Notes: generated from the sequence alone by a model not told the origin. DNA of 40,653 nt from Thermoguttaceae bacterium (GCA_028695965.1 JAQVHZ010000017.1:1-40653); one strand, 5' to 3'. Numbered from the stretch's first letter, positions 1 through 8,189 are shown. Made by a program: numbers and translations.

Positions 1-49
1 TCTGAAAAAAATAATCGCGTTCTTCCTTTGTATAGCTCCCTCGTAACAT
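1..49 (-). CDS. 5' end of a divergent gene (partial, runs off the window)
   Basis: An ATG at 49-47 on the minus strand is preceded by AAGGAG seven bases upstream and opens a frame to the window edge, reading MLRGSYTKEERDYFFQ. Only 16 codons are visible, so no function can be given. It is divergent from the hypothetical gene that starts near 109. The strong Shine-Dalgarno sequence at good spacing is the main support. Confidence 0.55.
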   Translation of the reverse strand, partial: MLRGSYTKEERDYFFQ

Positions 50-108
50 TAGCGTCTCCTTTTTTGCTAGAGAGTACTATATTCTGACAATGTTGAAAAG
101 AGCATTTT

Positions 109-588
109 GTGAGATTGCAAAGTATAAAACTTTTTCAGAAGAAAGGCTTAGGCGCGATCGTCAGGGGACGAAGAAGGGGATATTATACTGAAAAGGAAGC
201 CAAGGAGATTTGTAAAAACTCCGAACGTCTGAGACCGAGCGTCGCGCCCGATTACCGCGCGATCTTTTTGGATCCTGAGGATAAGGACAGGGACGACGCC
301 GAGCTGTTCGCTGAGTTTGCCGCGCGGGTCGAAAAGGTGTTGGGGATAAAATGCAAAGGGAATCTGCCCGGAATTAGGGACTGCATTAAGCTCTATGCCT
401 ACAACGACGTCGATTTCGAGCTTGTCCATGACGAAGGCGACGGAGTTTATCTTATTGAAATCGATAATAACAGGGCAGAATTTAACAAGATCGTCGACCT
501 TCTGCAGGCGGGATTTCAAAGCGCCGACGACCTGCCGAGGCTGGGTCTTCGCCGCCTGGACGAAATTTCGGACGACGCCGGAATATGA
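109..588 (+). CDS. hypothetical protein, 159 aa
   Basis: I do not recognise this protein. It is soluble in appearance, charged and acidic in its second half, with no signal peptide or membrane segment. The GTG start at 109 has a purine-rich AAAAGAG a few bases upstream. A second frame opens at ATG 90 (MLKRAFCEIAKYKTFSEERL..., stop near 190). Removing one G from the GGGG run at 177-180 would join that frame smoothly to YYTEKEAKEIC, so the first ~28 residues of the 109 frame may not be the true N terminus. It lies just upstream of a direct-repeat copy and the restriction-modification pair. Confidence 0.5.
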   Translation: MRLQSIKLFQKKGLGAIVRGRRRGYYTEKEAKEICKNSERLRPSVAPDYRAIFLDPEDKDRDDAELFAEFAARVEKVLGIKCKGNLPGIRDCIKLYAYNDVDFELVHDEGDGVYLIEIDNNRAEFNKIVDLLQAGFQSADDLPRLGLRRLDEISDDAGI

Positions 589-622
589 ATTAAGGGAGCC
601 GTTCCTGACCTCTTCCGATTCG

Positions 623-757
623 CTGTTCCGCCAGCGCTTTTTCTGACGCCTGCCGGGCGCCCGAGTCAGAATCGCTGAGCACGACGCCGTGTTTGTTTTG
701 AGGGCTTTCCCTGCAAAGGGTTTGCCGGGTCTTGACAGTAGTGTTTTACTGTTGTAA
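623..757. repeat. direct repeat copy 1 flanking the restriction-modification genes
   Basis: This ~135 bp stretch matches 3143-3277 at a constant offset of 2520 bases, with scattered mismatches. It contains an inverted repeat, TTCTGAC ... GTCAGAA, enclosing a GC-rich centre. The copy sits directly downstream of the endonuclease stop codon. The two copies bracket the methyltransferase and endonuclease exactly. Confidence 0.8.
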
Positions 758-775
758 CAACGCCGTTCCTTTGAG

Positions 776-1582
776 CTATCTGATTTGGGTTTTATAAAAA
801 TCCAGATCGTCTTTGACTATATCGTCGCTATTGACCAGGCGATAATGTTTCTCTTCAGCAACGCTGATTTCATCTTTTTGAGAAGTTAATTCAAAGAGAG
901 CAATAACTCCGTCAGACATAAACTGCGCGGTTACGGGCCGACAAACCAGATCAGGATAAGCCGCTTTACACCAGGCAATATCTTGTCTCGTTTGAACAAC
1001 GCTCGATTGATCGACCCCTCCTTTCGCTTGCACGGGAACAACATAATGCGTCCCCGTTTTATCGACGCCAACATAAACCTCGTCGATTTCTATCTGTCCA
1101 AGAGAACGAACAGACGTTCTGAGATGATTCTGCAAAGAATATGCCGTTATTCCTAAGAAGGTATCGATCAGCCTGTTGTAACGAAGCTTAGCTAACAGCG
1201 CCTGCTCGTCGCCTTGCGCATATTTTGAAATGATCTCCGGCGTTGAATCCGGTATCTTAATGACGCAAAAATCAGGGTTAGGAACTAGGCGAAGTAACTT
1301 AACCAGCTTAAAGCAATACTTGCCTCTTCCCGCTCCGACAATAGCCCACTGACGCCCTTCCGGCTCCGTGTTGCTGATCGACTCAGAAACTGCTGAACGA
1401 TAGCGGTATGCGTATAACACGTCCCCAAGATTTTTGGGAACATTGACGCCTACTTTTGCCGCTGCTGCGCGTATATCGTCGCGATCAAATCCGAAAGGCT
1501 TTTCATCTCCCTGGTACTTGTCAAAAAAGATAGTTTCCAGGATTTTCGCATAGGAGTTCCGCCTTTGATTTTGCTTTCTCAT
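776..1582 (-). CDS. type II restriction endonuclease, partner of the C5 methyltransferase
   Basis: This is probably the endonuclease that cuts DNA unless it is protected by the adjacent methylase. The frame can open at a TTG at 1612, but ATG 1582 (268 aa) with AGAGAAAAAAG upstream is the better start. A PD-(D/E)XK-like core is visible as IEIDEVYVG (about 174-182, numbered from the TTG) followed by HYVVPVQAKGG with Q195-A-K197, a Q-x-K version of the catalytic E-x-K. The gene overlaps the 3' end of the methyltransferase in another frame, so the two are co-transcribed. The recognition site cannot be read from sequence. Confidence 0.75.
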   Translation of the reverse strand: MRKQNQRRNSYAKILETIFFDKYQGDEKPFGFDRDDIRAAAAKVGVNVPKNLGDVLYAYRYRSAVSESISNTEPEGRQWAIVGAGRGKYCFKLVKLLRLVPNPDFCVIKIPDSTPEIISKYAQGDEQALLAKLRYNRLIDTFLGITAYSLQNHLRTSVRSLGQIEIDEVYVGVDKTGTHYVVPVQAKGGVDQSSVVQTRQDIAWCKAAYPDLVCRPVTAQFMSDGVIALFELTSQKDEISVAEEKHYRLVNSDDIVKDDLDFYKTQIR

Positions 1583-2819
1583 CTTTTTTCTCTTTGCGCG
1601 TTCGCTGAGCAATTACATATCGGGAAACATTGAAATATTTAGCCGCTCCCGCCATATCGAATTGCAAGAGTTTCAACTTGCCCTGAACTAAGACGTTTCG
1701 CGGTTTCGTTGGCGCGACGCCCAACGCTTCAATAACTTTTTCGGCGATCGCTCTGGCAAGGAGCGGAGGAACCGAGTTGCCAATTTCCCTCATTCCGTGC
1801 CACTTCGTCTTGTGAAAGCGGAACCAATCAGGATACGAATGTATTCGCGCCGCTTCTCGAACGGTTATCACTCGCGGCAACGACGGATGAATCGGACGCG
1901 GCGAGGTAAAGGCGCCGCGCGCGCTGTCGGTTCCAGCGCGAAGCGTGTTCGCTTGACCGTCCCACGCAAGCTTGAAAAAGCGGCTTTTAGGCTCGACCTT
2001 GCCGTTTGGCGCGGCTAAAAAGCGCCGCTGGCTTTCTGCTGTATGTTCTGTGCGCAGACTCGACGTGAGCTCATTGGCGTCAAATTTTCGTTGGTAACTG
2101 AAATCCTTTTCATCCTTTTCGAGCCCGCGCAACTTTCTTGCATAAATGGCGGGCGTTTCCCATTCTGTTATTACAGAATCGCTTTCTATAAGCTCGTCGA
2201 AGGCGTCTGCGTCGGGAAGATCAGAAATCGCTTCGGCAATAGTAATTTTGGGACCTTTTGTCGGTTCCGGATATTCCGGCAAAATTTGATCGCGCCGCGC
2301 GGCCAGCAGGATAAGCCGCTCGCGATTTTGAGGTACTCCGTAGTCGGAAGCGTTCAAAACCTTATAGGGAAGGCGAACGCGATAACCAACTTTCCTCAAC
2401 TCGTCTATCAAATCGTCGAGAAACTGCGCGTGCTTGCCTAAGGTCAAGCCTTTAACATTTTCAAAAACGCAATATTTGGGCTGAATCTCGCTTACTATTC
2501 GAACGTAGTGAAGAACAAGTTGATTTCTGGGATCGTCAAAAGAACGCTTTCCAATTAAAGAGAACCCCTGACAAGGCGCGCCTCCGACAATGACGTCCAC
2601 GTCCATGTCCTCAAGATTAGCGCGGCGCCTTATCTCATCGCCCGTTAATTCGCAAATATCTGCACAAATAGCCGCTGAGTAAGGAAAATTAAATTCATGC
2701 ACGGCGGAATGGATCGGATCAATTTCAACAGCCGCCGCAATATCAAAGCCCGCTTGTTCAAAGCCAAGCGAAAGACCGCCGCAACCTGCAAAAAGATCTA
2801 AAACAATTGGTCTGGACAT
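1521..2819 (-). CDS. DNA (cytosine-5-)-methyltransferase, type II RM
   Basis: It transfers a methyl group from SAM to C5 of cytosine in the RM recognition site. The family motifs appear in order: motif I LDLFAGCGGLSLGFEQAGF (residues 7-25), motif IV GGAPCQGFS with the catalytic Cys, motif VI FENVKGL, motif VIII QNRERLILLAARR, and motifs IX/X REAARIHSYPDWF and EIGNSVPPLLARA. The length of 432 aa is normal. The ATG is preceded by GGAGG, and a plausible promoter lies at 2853-2880. The last ~50 residues are Lys/Glu-rich and overlap the endonuclease start. Confidence 0.95.
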   Translation of the reverse strand: MSRPIVLDLFAGCGGLSLGFEQAGFDIAAAVEIDPIHSAVHEFNFPYSAAICADICELTGDEIRRRANLEDMDVDVIVGGAPCQGFSLIGKRSFDDPRNQLVLHYVRIVSEIQPKYCVFENVKGLTLGKHAQFLDDLIDELRKVGYRVRLPYKVLNASDYGVPQNRERLILLAARRDQILPEYPEPTKGPKITIAEAISDLPDADAFDELIESDSVITEWETPAIYARKLRGLEKDEKDFSYQRKFDANELTSSLRTEHTAESQRRFLAAPNGKVEPKSRFFKLAWDGQANTLRAGTDSARGAFTSPRPIHPSLPRVITVREAARIHSYPDWFRFHKTKWHGMREIGNSVPPLLARAIAEKVIEALGVAPTKPRNVLVQGKLKLLQFDMAGAAKYFNVSRYVIAQRTRKEKKDEKAKSKAELLCENPGNYLF

Positions 2820-2852
2820 TCAACCTCCAATAATCTTATGACGACTACCTGC

Positions 2853-2880
2853 AGTATAAACAAAGAGACAAAAAAAACAA
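2853..2880 (-). promoter_or_regulatory. candidate promoter of the RM operon
   Basis: On the minus strand TTGTTT (2880-2875) and TATACT (2858-2853) are separated by 16 bases, about 35 bases upstream of the methyltransferase ATG. This is a good sigma-70-like match with no experimental support. Confidence 0.5.
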
Positions 2881-3028
2881 TACTCGCCCCTTATTCCTTT
2901 CCGTTTAATATTCTATACCAAGACTGCCGTTCAAAAACGAGGTTTTAGAGCCCCATTATCTATAATCCTTGGTAAATAAGTTGTTATAAACCTCGCTCCT
3001 CTACAAAACAAGATACGACGTCTCGTTT

Positions 3029-3131
3029 TCGAGCGTTTGAGCAAATTTCACTCAAGCGTTTGAGCGTTTCTCATTCAAGCGTTTGAGTTTTTATTCGAGC
3101 GGATGGGCGGATTTTGCTCAAGCGCTTCGAG
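3029..3131. repeat. degenerate repeats of CTCAAGCGTTTGAG
   Basis: The near-palindromic unit CTCAAGCGTTTGAG recurs: GAGCGTTTGAG near 3031, CTCAAGCGTTTGAG at 3051-3064, TTCAAGCGTTTGAG at 3074-3087, and a weaker CTCAAGCGCTTCGAG at 3118-3132. It lies in the gene-free stretch 2820-3522 between the RM operon and the next gene. The rest of that stretch holds direct repeat copy 2 and a leader shared with the radical SAM operon. Confidence 0.6.
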
Positions 3132-3142
3132 CGCTATCCTTT

Positions 3143-3277
3143 CTGTTCCGCCAACGCTTTTTCTGACGCCTGCCGGGCGTCCGAGTCAGAATCGCTGAGC
3201 TCGACGCTGTGTTTGTTTTGAGGACTTTCTCCGCAAAGGGTTCATCGCGTCTCTGCAGTAATATTTTACCTTAGTAA
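3143..3277. repeat. direct repeat copy 2 flanking the restriction-modification genes
   Basis: This is the second copy of the ~135 bp direct repeat (first at 623-757), in the same orientation, with the same internal TTCTGAC ... GTCAGAA inverted repeat. It lies on the promoter side of the methyltransferase. Confidence 0.8.
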
Positions 3278-3340
3278 TGGATATAGCGAATGATGATGAC
3301 TACAGGCGCATGAATGCTGGATTGCCAAAAAATTTTTAAA

Positions 3341-3470
3341 TTTTTTTTGGAAAAAAGTTGGAAAGACAGAGGGAGTTTTCATTCAAAGGATATAACGGGG
3401 CGTTCTCAGGTTGGCGGAACAGTTTTCGGCAGGAAAAATTCCGCCAAATTGAGACGATTCCCCCGTGACA
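3341..3470 (+). promoter_or_regulatory. leader shared with the 14.06 kb radical SAM operon
   Basis: An A/T-rich block ending in GGAAAAAAGTTGGAAA is followed by a hairpin (GGC-a-GGAA aaa TTCC-GCC, 3428-3445) and then AAATTGAGACGATTCCCCC. The same order of elements is found at 14056-14190 before an unrelated gene. It precedes the ATG at 3523 and probably contains the promoter, though no clear -10 box was seen. Confidence 0.45.
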
Positions 3471-3522
3471 CACAACTGCAGATTACAAAGATTGAGCTCC
3501 GGTTGCGGATTGAGAGGGAACT

Positions 3523-4596
3523 ATGAGAAAACGACTGTTCTTTTTGGTCTTGATAGGTTTATGTTGCCTGAACAGCGTCTGTCTTGCACAAGACGAGCAG
3601 GCGATTGCAGACGTCCTGCGAAATATCGAGCAGGGTCGTCGGGCGCTTGCTGAAGACTTTGAAACTCTGTCTGGCGAGCTGAAAATTTCCAGCGGTTCGT
3701 CCGAAAGCGAAGAACTGGAATATTCGTCCGAGCAGCATATGTTGTTCTATAAAGACGCCGACTCGCTGCGCGTGGAGTATATCGAGCCGCGGCGTGGGAC
3801 GGAAGCGTCTGCCGAGGTCGGCAAAAACGACGTTACGAGGATACTCGTCAATACGAAAGATTGGTTCTACGAATATTTGCCGGTTGGAGCGACCGACGCA
3901 AGCCTTGTGAAAAGGCCCGCTTCTCGAGTCAAAGATAAACTGCCGGCGAGGGAGCATTACGGCGTCATTGGCGCGCTGGTCGGCACGGACGGCTATCATG
4001 ACGCCAACGCGGTCGACTGGACGCAATTTCAAGAGGCGATAGACAGCGTCGAATATCGTCCCTATGAAGGCGTTTCGGAGGCGTTGTGGCTCAAGGGCGT
4101 CGACGCCGACAAAGCGGGAAACATTTCCGACTTCACCTTTGTTTTCGATCCGAAAGAGCGCTATGCGCTCTTGTTCTACGAGGTCAACGTCGAGATCCCT
4201 GAACGACAAACGAAGCTAGTCGTGTCGGGAACAAGAACGACCCAAGCAACTGCCGACGGCAAGATCCTCCCGAAAGAGGTCGCGCGTTACAGCTCGACCG
4301 AATCGGTTGCGGACGGGCAAAAGCGAATCCAGACGACTGGTTCGCGCGCTGTCGTTACGATCGTTTCCACTGCGAAGCCGGACGCCGAGCTCTTTTCCGA
4401 AGAGAGTTTCAAGAAATTGGGACGCAATTGCGTCGTCGCCGAGGTTCCGAAAAGAATGCAGCCCGTCAATTATCCCACGCCGAAAACCGCGCGGCTTAAA
4501 CATCGGTCGCCCGTTGGAGGGATCGTTTTGGCGATATTTGCGGCTGTCGCGATTCAGGCGTATCGGAGTTTTGTCAGGAACAAAAAGACGTCCTAG
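3523..4596 (+). CDS. secreted, C-terminally membrane-anchored protein of unknown function
   Basis: I do not recognise a named family. Residues 1-22 form a signal peptide (MRKRLFFLVLIGLCCLNSVCLAQ), and a hydrophobic segment at about 333-348 is followed by basic residues, giving a type I topology with most of the 357 aa outside the cytoplasm. The middle is a hydrophilic beta-rich region that might resemble a LolA-type sheet, but no diagnostic motif supports that. The ATG has AGAGGG upstream. It appears monocistronic, since the next gene has its own promoter at 4671-4699. Confidence 0.75.
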   Translation: MRKRLFFLVLIGLCCLNSVCLAQDEQAIADVLRNIEQGRRALAEDFETLSGELKISSGSSESEELEYSSEQHMLFYKDADSLRVEYIEPRRGTEASAEVGKNDVTRILVNTKDWFYEYLPVGATDASLVKRPASRVKDKLPAREHYGVIGALVGTDGYHDANAVDWTQFQEAIDSVEYRPYEGVSEALWLKGVDADKAGNISDFTFVFDPKERYALLFYEVNVEIPERQTKLVVSGTRTTQATADGKILPKEVARYSSTESVADGQKRIQTTGSRAVVTIVSTAKPDAELFSEESFKKLGRNCVVAEVPKRMQPVNYPTPKTARLKHRSPVGGIVLAIFAAVAIQAYRSFVRNKKTS

Positions 4597-4670
4597 GGTC
4601 GCGCGGCGCGGTTGTTCGGGGACGGACGCGGCGCAAGGCGCTAAAATAATCTGTTTTTTTGGCTGTTTTA

Positions 4671-4699
4671 TTGACTTGCGGTTTTCAAAAGCGTATATT
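4671..4699 (+). promoter_or_regulatory. sigma-70-type promoter
   Basis: TTGACT (4671-4676) and TATATT (4694-4699) are separated by 17 bases. The predicted transcription start is near 4706, at the 5' arm of a long hairpin, about 65 bases before the ATG of the GH20-like gene. Confidence 0.7.
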
Positions 4700-4701
4700 G
4701 T

Positions 4702-4738
4702 AGGAGACGCAGGGGTTCGTTGAATCCCGGCGTCTCCT
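4702..4738 (+). promoter_or_regulatory. long hairpin at the predicted 5' end of the transcript
   Basis: AGGAGACGC (4702-4710) pairs perfectly with GCGTCTCCT (4730-4738). Inside, GGGGTTC pairs with GAATCCC (one G-U), leaving a GTT loop. That gives about 16 pairs in 37 bases directly at +1 of the promoter above. It may protect the mRNA 5' end or attenuate transcription; the few T residues after it make a plain terminator less likely. Confidence 0.6.
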
Positions 4739-4772
4739 ATTTTGTCGCGCCCTATTGAACAAGGAGACTAAA

Positions 4773-5774
4773 ATGAACTTTACCAGGCGACATTTCATGA
4801 AGACGGGAGCGGCGGCTCTTGCTTCTTCTCCGATCCTTTCTGCGCTCGCACAAACGGGCGCGTTTGCCGCTGATTCTCAACATGAGAGGATATGGTCGGT
4901 TCTTCTGCATCTGGGCAGAAATATGTGGGGAGACTCCCCCCGCGCGATCGTTCCGTTCTCGGACAAGCTGATTTGCGACGAAGAACTTTGGGTCGAAATT
5001 ACTGAGAAAGCCGCCAAGTCGGGCCTGAATATGGTCGTCGTCGACCTTGGCGAGGGCGTTCAGTACAAGACTCATCCGGAACTTGCCGTCGAGGGCTCAT
5101 GGTCGATCGAGCAGCTGCGCGCCGATCTCGAACGCTTGCGGAAGATCGGGCTTGAACCGATTCCTAAACTGAACTTTTCGACCTGTCACGACTACTGGCT
5201 GGGCGACTACGCCAAGATGGTCTCCACGCCCGCGTATTACAAGGTCTGCGCCGACTTGATCAAAGAAGTTACGGAAATCTTCGATCATCCTCGGTTCTTC
5301 CATCTCGGATACGACGAGGAAACTTACCAACACCAGAGCACGTACGATTATGTGGTTATCCGACAGGGCGAACTTTGGAAACACGACTTCCTTTTCTTTG
5401 TGGAACAGTGCGAAAAGAACAACGTTCGACCTTGGATTTGGGCCGATTACGCGTGGGGACATAAAGATTTCTACGAATGGGCGCCGAAATCGATCGTTAT
5501 GAGCAACTGGTACTACGGCAATGATTTCAACCCGGAGACCTGCGCCTACGTCAAGGCGTACCTTGATTATGAAGCGGCGGGGTTCGACCAGATCCCAACC
5601 GGTTCGAATTGGAGCAACGACCTCAACTTCGGACAGACCGTCGAATTCTGCAAAAAGAACATCGCCGAAGAACGGCTCCTCGGCTTCCTGCAAACGACTT
5701 GGAAACCTACCGATCAGAACAACCGAGACCGCCACCTCCGCTCGCTCGAACAAGTCGCCGAGGTCAAGTACTGA
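4773..5774 (+). CDS. Tat-exported GH20-like glycoside hydrolase-family protein
   Basis: This is probably a periplasmic or surface TIM-barrel protein acting on amino-sugar glycans; the activity is inferred. The ATG at 4773 (333 aa) is six bases after AAGGAG, and a TTG at 4755 lies upstream of that site and is rejected. The N terminus TRRHFMKTGAAAL is a twin-arginine signal. In the barrel, FHLGYDEETY carries an adjacent Asp-Glu pair where beta-hexosaminidases have their catalytic D-E, and aromatic stretches such as RPWIWADYAWG and SNWYYGNDF resemble sugar-binding walls. At ~330 aa it is a bare catalytic domain, shorter than classical GH20 enzymes. Confidence 0.65.
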   Translation: MNFTRRHFMKTGAAALASSPILSALAQTGAFAADSQHERIWSVLLHLGRNMWGDSPRAIVPFSDKLICDEELWVEITEKAAKSGLNMVVVDLGEGVQYKTHPELAVEGSWSIEQLRADLERLRKIGLEPIPKLNFSTCHDYWLGDYAKMVSTPAYYKVCADLIKEVTEIFDHPRFFHLGYDEETYQHQSTYDYVVIRQGELWKHDFLFFVEQCEKNNVRPWIWADYAWGHKDFYEWAPKSIVMSNWYYGNDFNPETCAYVKAYLDYEAAGFDQIPTGSNWSNDLNFGQTVEFCKKNIAEERLLGFLQTTWKPTDQNNRDRHLRSLEQVAEVKY

Positions 5775-5892
5775 GCGCCGCGAATTGACGTCCGGCGACT
5801 CGGTTTTGCAGTCGAATCGCTCCGGGTTCCGTTGCGGGTTCGTCTGCATTTGCAGCGTCGATCGGCAAAGACGAGCGCTTTGAGTTAAGACA

Positions 5893-5962
5893 AACACAGC
5901 GGCTCCTCGTTGTTTTAGGAAGTGTAAAACCGTTCCGAATTCTGACGAGGAGCCGCTGTGTT
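5893..5962. repeat. 18-bp perfect inverted repeat between convergent genes
   Basis: AACACAGCGGCTCCTCGT (5893-5910) is perfectly complementary to ACGAGGAGCCGCTGTGTT (5945-5962), with a 34-base loop. It sits between the GH20-like gene (ends 5774) and the LRR lipoprotein gene (ends 6068 on the other strand). It could be a bidirectional terminator, although it lacks a clean U-run and the loop is large. Confidence 0.7.
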
Positions 5963-6067
5963 ATACGGCGTCTATTAATAATTTGCTCGACGGCTCCAGT
6001 ACGAGTTTAGAAAGCCGCAATTCAAAAAAACGAAAGACGTCGAGCCGAGTTCACGGCGCGGCTGTTT

Positions 6068-7669
6068 TCACGGCGCTGGTTTGAACTCGCAGTGAAACAG
6101 CCTTTGTGAAAACTTTTGCCGCAACGGGTCGACGCCTTCTTCCGTCAGGTTCGGACAGGCTTCGAGGACAAGAAGGTCAAGTTTCGGCGCGTCGCTCAAT
6201 TGGGCGAGGCCCGCGTTGGTAATTTGCGGATTCTGTCGGAGTATAAGAATCCGCAGCTCGGGGAGTTTTGCGAGTTCGGCGAGGCCCGCGTCGGTAAGCT
6301 CCGGACAATCGGCAAGCTCGATGAGCGTAAACGACTTATGGTTCACAAGCTTCGCGATCGTCTCGTCGGCAACAGGGCAAGAATGAAGAACTAAACGATG
6401 CATGGCGTCGCCGCAGTTGGCAAGACTAGCGAGCGCTTCCTCCGACAGGTTGGGACATTGCCGCAACGTCAGCCTTTTCAAATTCTTGCAATTGGCGAGC
6501 GCGGCGAAATTGGGATTCTTCAACTGCGGAAGTTGTTCGAGGTCAAGCATTTCAAGGTTGGGCAGACGCGCCAATTTCTCGACGGCGGCGTCGGTCAAAT
6601 TGGGGGCGTCGCGGAACGAAATATTAACGACGCGCGGATTATCGGCGAAGCGGTCGAGGTCGGCGACGGCAATCTCCGAACGATGGAAATAAAGTTCGAC
6701 AGGACCTGGCTTCGCTTCGAATTTCTCGAATTCGGCGTCGGTGAAAGGCGCGTACTGGACGCCGAGCTCGCCTTTTGGGGGATCGCCGCTAAAAGACAAA
6801 TGAGCTGTCGGCGTCGAGAGTACGGGCGCGGGGATTTCCCTCTTTAAATCTTCCGAGTCAATCGCCGTTCGGCGAAGCTTTTTCCGCAGCGCGGCGACGC
6901 CTTCTTCCGTTGCCTTCGGACAGGATTTGAGGACGAGAACGCTAAGTTTCCGCGCGTCGCTCAGATGGGCGAGGCCCGCGTCGGTAAGCTCCGGACAGTC
7001 GGTGAGTTCGATGAGACTAAGCGACTTATTCTTTGCAAGTTGCGCGATCGTCTTGTCGGTAACAGGACAAGACTGAAGAGCTAAATTTTTTATACTGTCG
7101 CCGCATTCGGCGAGGCTTGCGAACGCTTCCTCCGTCAGGTTGGGACATTGTCGCAACGTTAGCCTTTTCAGCTTCTTGCAATTGGCGAAGACGGCGAAAT
7201 TCGGATTCTTTAACTGCGGAACTTGGTCGAGGGTAATCGATTCAAGATTGGGCAGACGCGCCAATTTCTCGACGGCGGCGTCGGTCAAATTAGGGACGTC
7301 GATGAATGAAATCCTAATAATGCGCGGATTGTCGACGAAGCGGTCGAGGTCGGCTTCGGAAACCTGCGAATGAAAAAAACCAAGGTCGATAGAACCTGGC
7401 GTCGCTTCGAATTTCTCGAAGTTGGCGTCGGTAAAAGGCGCGTACGAAACGCTTCCGTCTTCTCGAAGCCCGCCGCCGAAACCCAAACCCGAAGAAGCCG
7501 TCGACGGTTCTTTGGCGCTTGCGGCGCTTTCCGTTTGGGCGTACGCGGCGTTCTTTAGTTCAGACTGGCTGCAACCAAGCGCGCAAAGTCCGAAAAATAG
7601 GGCGGCTGCAGCAAAAGTTAAGGTTGCAAAAACGCTGAAACGGCGTTGAAGCGCATTGTTCGCTCGCAT
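6068..7669 (-). CDS. leucine-rich-repeat lipoprotein with two duplicated halves
   Basis: This is probably an exported lipid-anchored binding protein. A signal segment ends in LCALGC, giving a lipobox with C33. Two homologous halves follow, starting at YAPFTDANFEKF (residue 76) and YAPFTDAEFEKF (residue 306). Each holds a run of ~25-residue cysteine-containing LRRs of the form L-x-x-L-x-L-x-x-C-P-x-L-T-D-x-G-L, similar to the AMN1/F-box type. The second half has one extra repeat (LPELRILILRQNPQITNAG). No enzymatic domain is present. The ATG start has a GGGAGA upstream. Confidence 0.85.
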   Translation of the reverse strand: MRANNALQRRFSVFATLTFAAAALFFGLCALGCSQSELKNAAYAQTESAASAKEPSTASSGLGFGGGLREDGSVSYAPFTDANFEKFEATPGSIDLGFFHSQVSEADLDRFVDNPRIIRISFIDVPNLTDAAVEKLARLPNLESITLDQVPQLKNPNFAVFANCKKLKRLTLRQCPNLTEEAFASLAECGDSIKNLALQSCPVTDKTIAQLAKNKSLSLIELTDCPELTDAGLAHLSDARKLSVLVLKSCPKATEEGVAALRKKLRRTAIDSEDLKREIPAPVLSTPTAHLSFSGDPPKGELGVQYAPFTDAEFEKFEAKPGPVELYFHRSEIAVADLDRFADNPRVVNISFRDAPNLTDAAVEKLARLPNLEMLDLEQLPQLKNPNFAALANCKNLKRLTLRQCPNLSEEALASLANCGDAMHRLVLHSCPVADETIAKLVNHKSFTLIELADCPELTDAGLAELAKLPELRILILRQNPQITNAGLAQLSDAPKLDLLVLEACPNLTEEGVDPLRQKFSQRLFHCEFKPAP

Positions 7670-7858
7670 TGTATCTCCCGAATTGACATGTGTTACGTTT
7701 TTGGCTTTAAAAACGAAGGGCGTCGTTAGATCATTAGTATTGCAGCCATCAAGCGTTGTTGGTAACCGAAGTCCCGTAAAAACGCTTCCTCGTTAGAATC
7801 CGGAGTAACTTTTCGTCAAAATTTTACCTCCAAAAACAACAAGGAAGAAGGAATCCTC

Positions 7859-7887
7859 ATTTTAACCAAAGAAGACGCCTGTTACAA
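7859..7887 (-). promoter_or_regulatory. candidate promoter of the LRR lipoprotein
   Basis: On the minus strand TTGTAA (7887-7882) and TAAAAT (7864-7859) have a 17-base spacer. The implied leader is ~190 bases. It lies in the gene-free stretch 7670-8189, where the only other element seen is the terminator at 8125-8159. Confidence 0.35.
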
Positions 7888-8124
7888 GCATTTTTTGACA
7901 AACTTGAAAAATTTTTCACGCGCAGCCGTTCTTTGTTTATCCAAATTATCATATTATCGTCGTGTGCTAGCTTGATTGCCTGAACCCAAAACAACCGCAA
8001 CTGGCGCCGGTATGTTTAAGACGCCGTCTTCTCGTCAGGCTTGGGAGAGGTCGGAACGGGGATGGGAAGGGTTGCTAATAAACGAGGGCTTGACCATACT
8101 GAAGAAACTTAATTGGCGAAATAA

Positions 8125-8159
8125 CGCCCGGGACGACGATTTGCTTGCCGTCCCGGGCG
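8125..8159 (-). terminator. hairpin terminator downstream of the DUF2225-like gene
   Basis: CGCCCGGGACG (8125-8135) pairs perfectly with CGTCCCGGGCG (8149-8159) over an 11-bp stem with a 13-base loop. On the minus strand it is followed by a short T-rich stretch, 30 bases after the stop of the gene ending at 8190. Confidence 0.65.
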
Positions 8160-8189
8160 CTATTCTTTATTGGGCGTTCTTCGGCGCGG

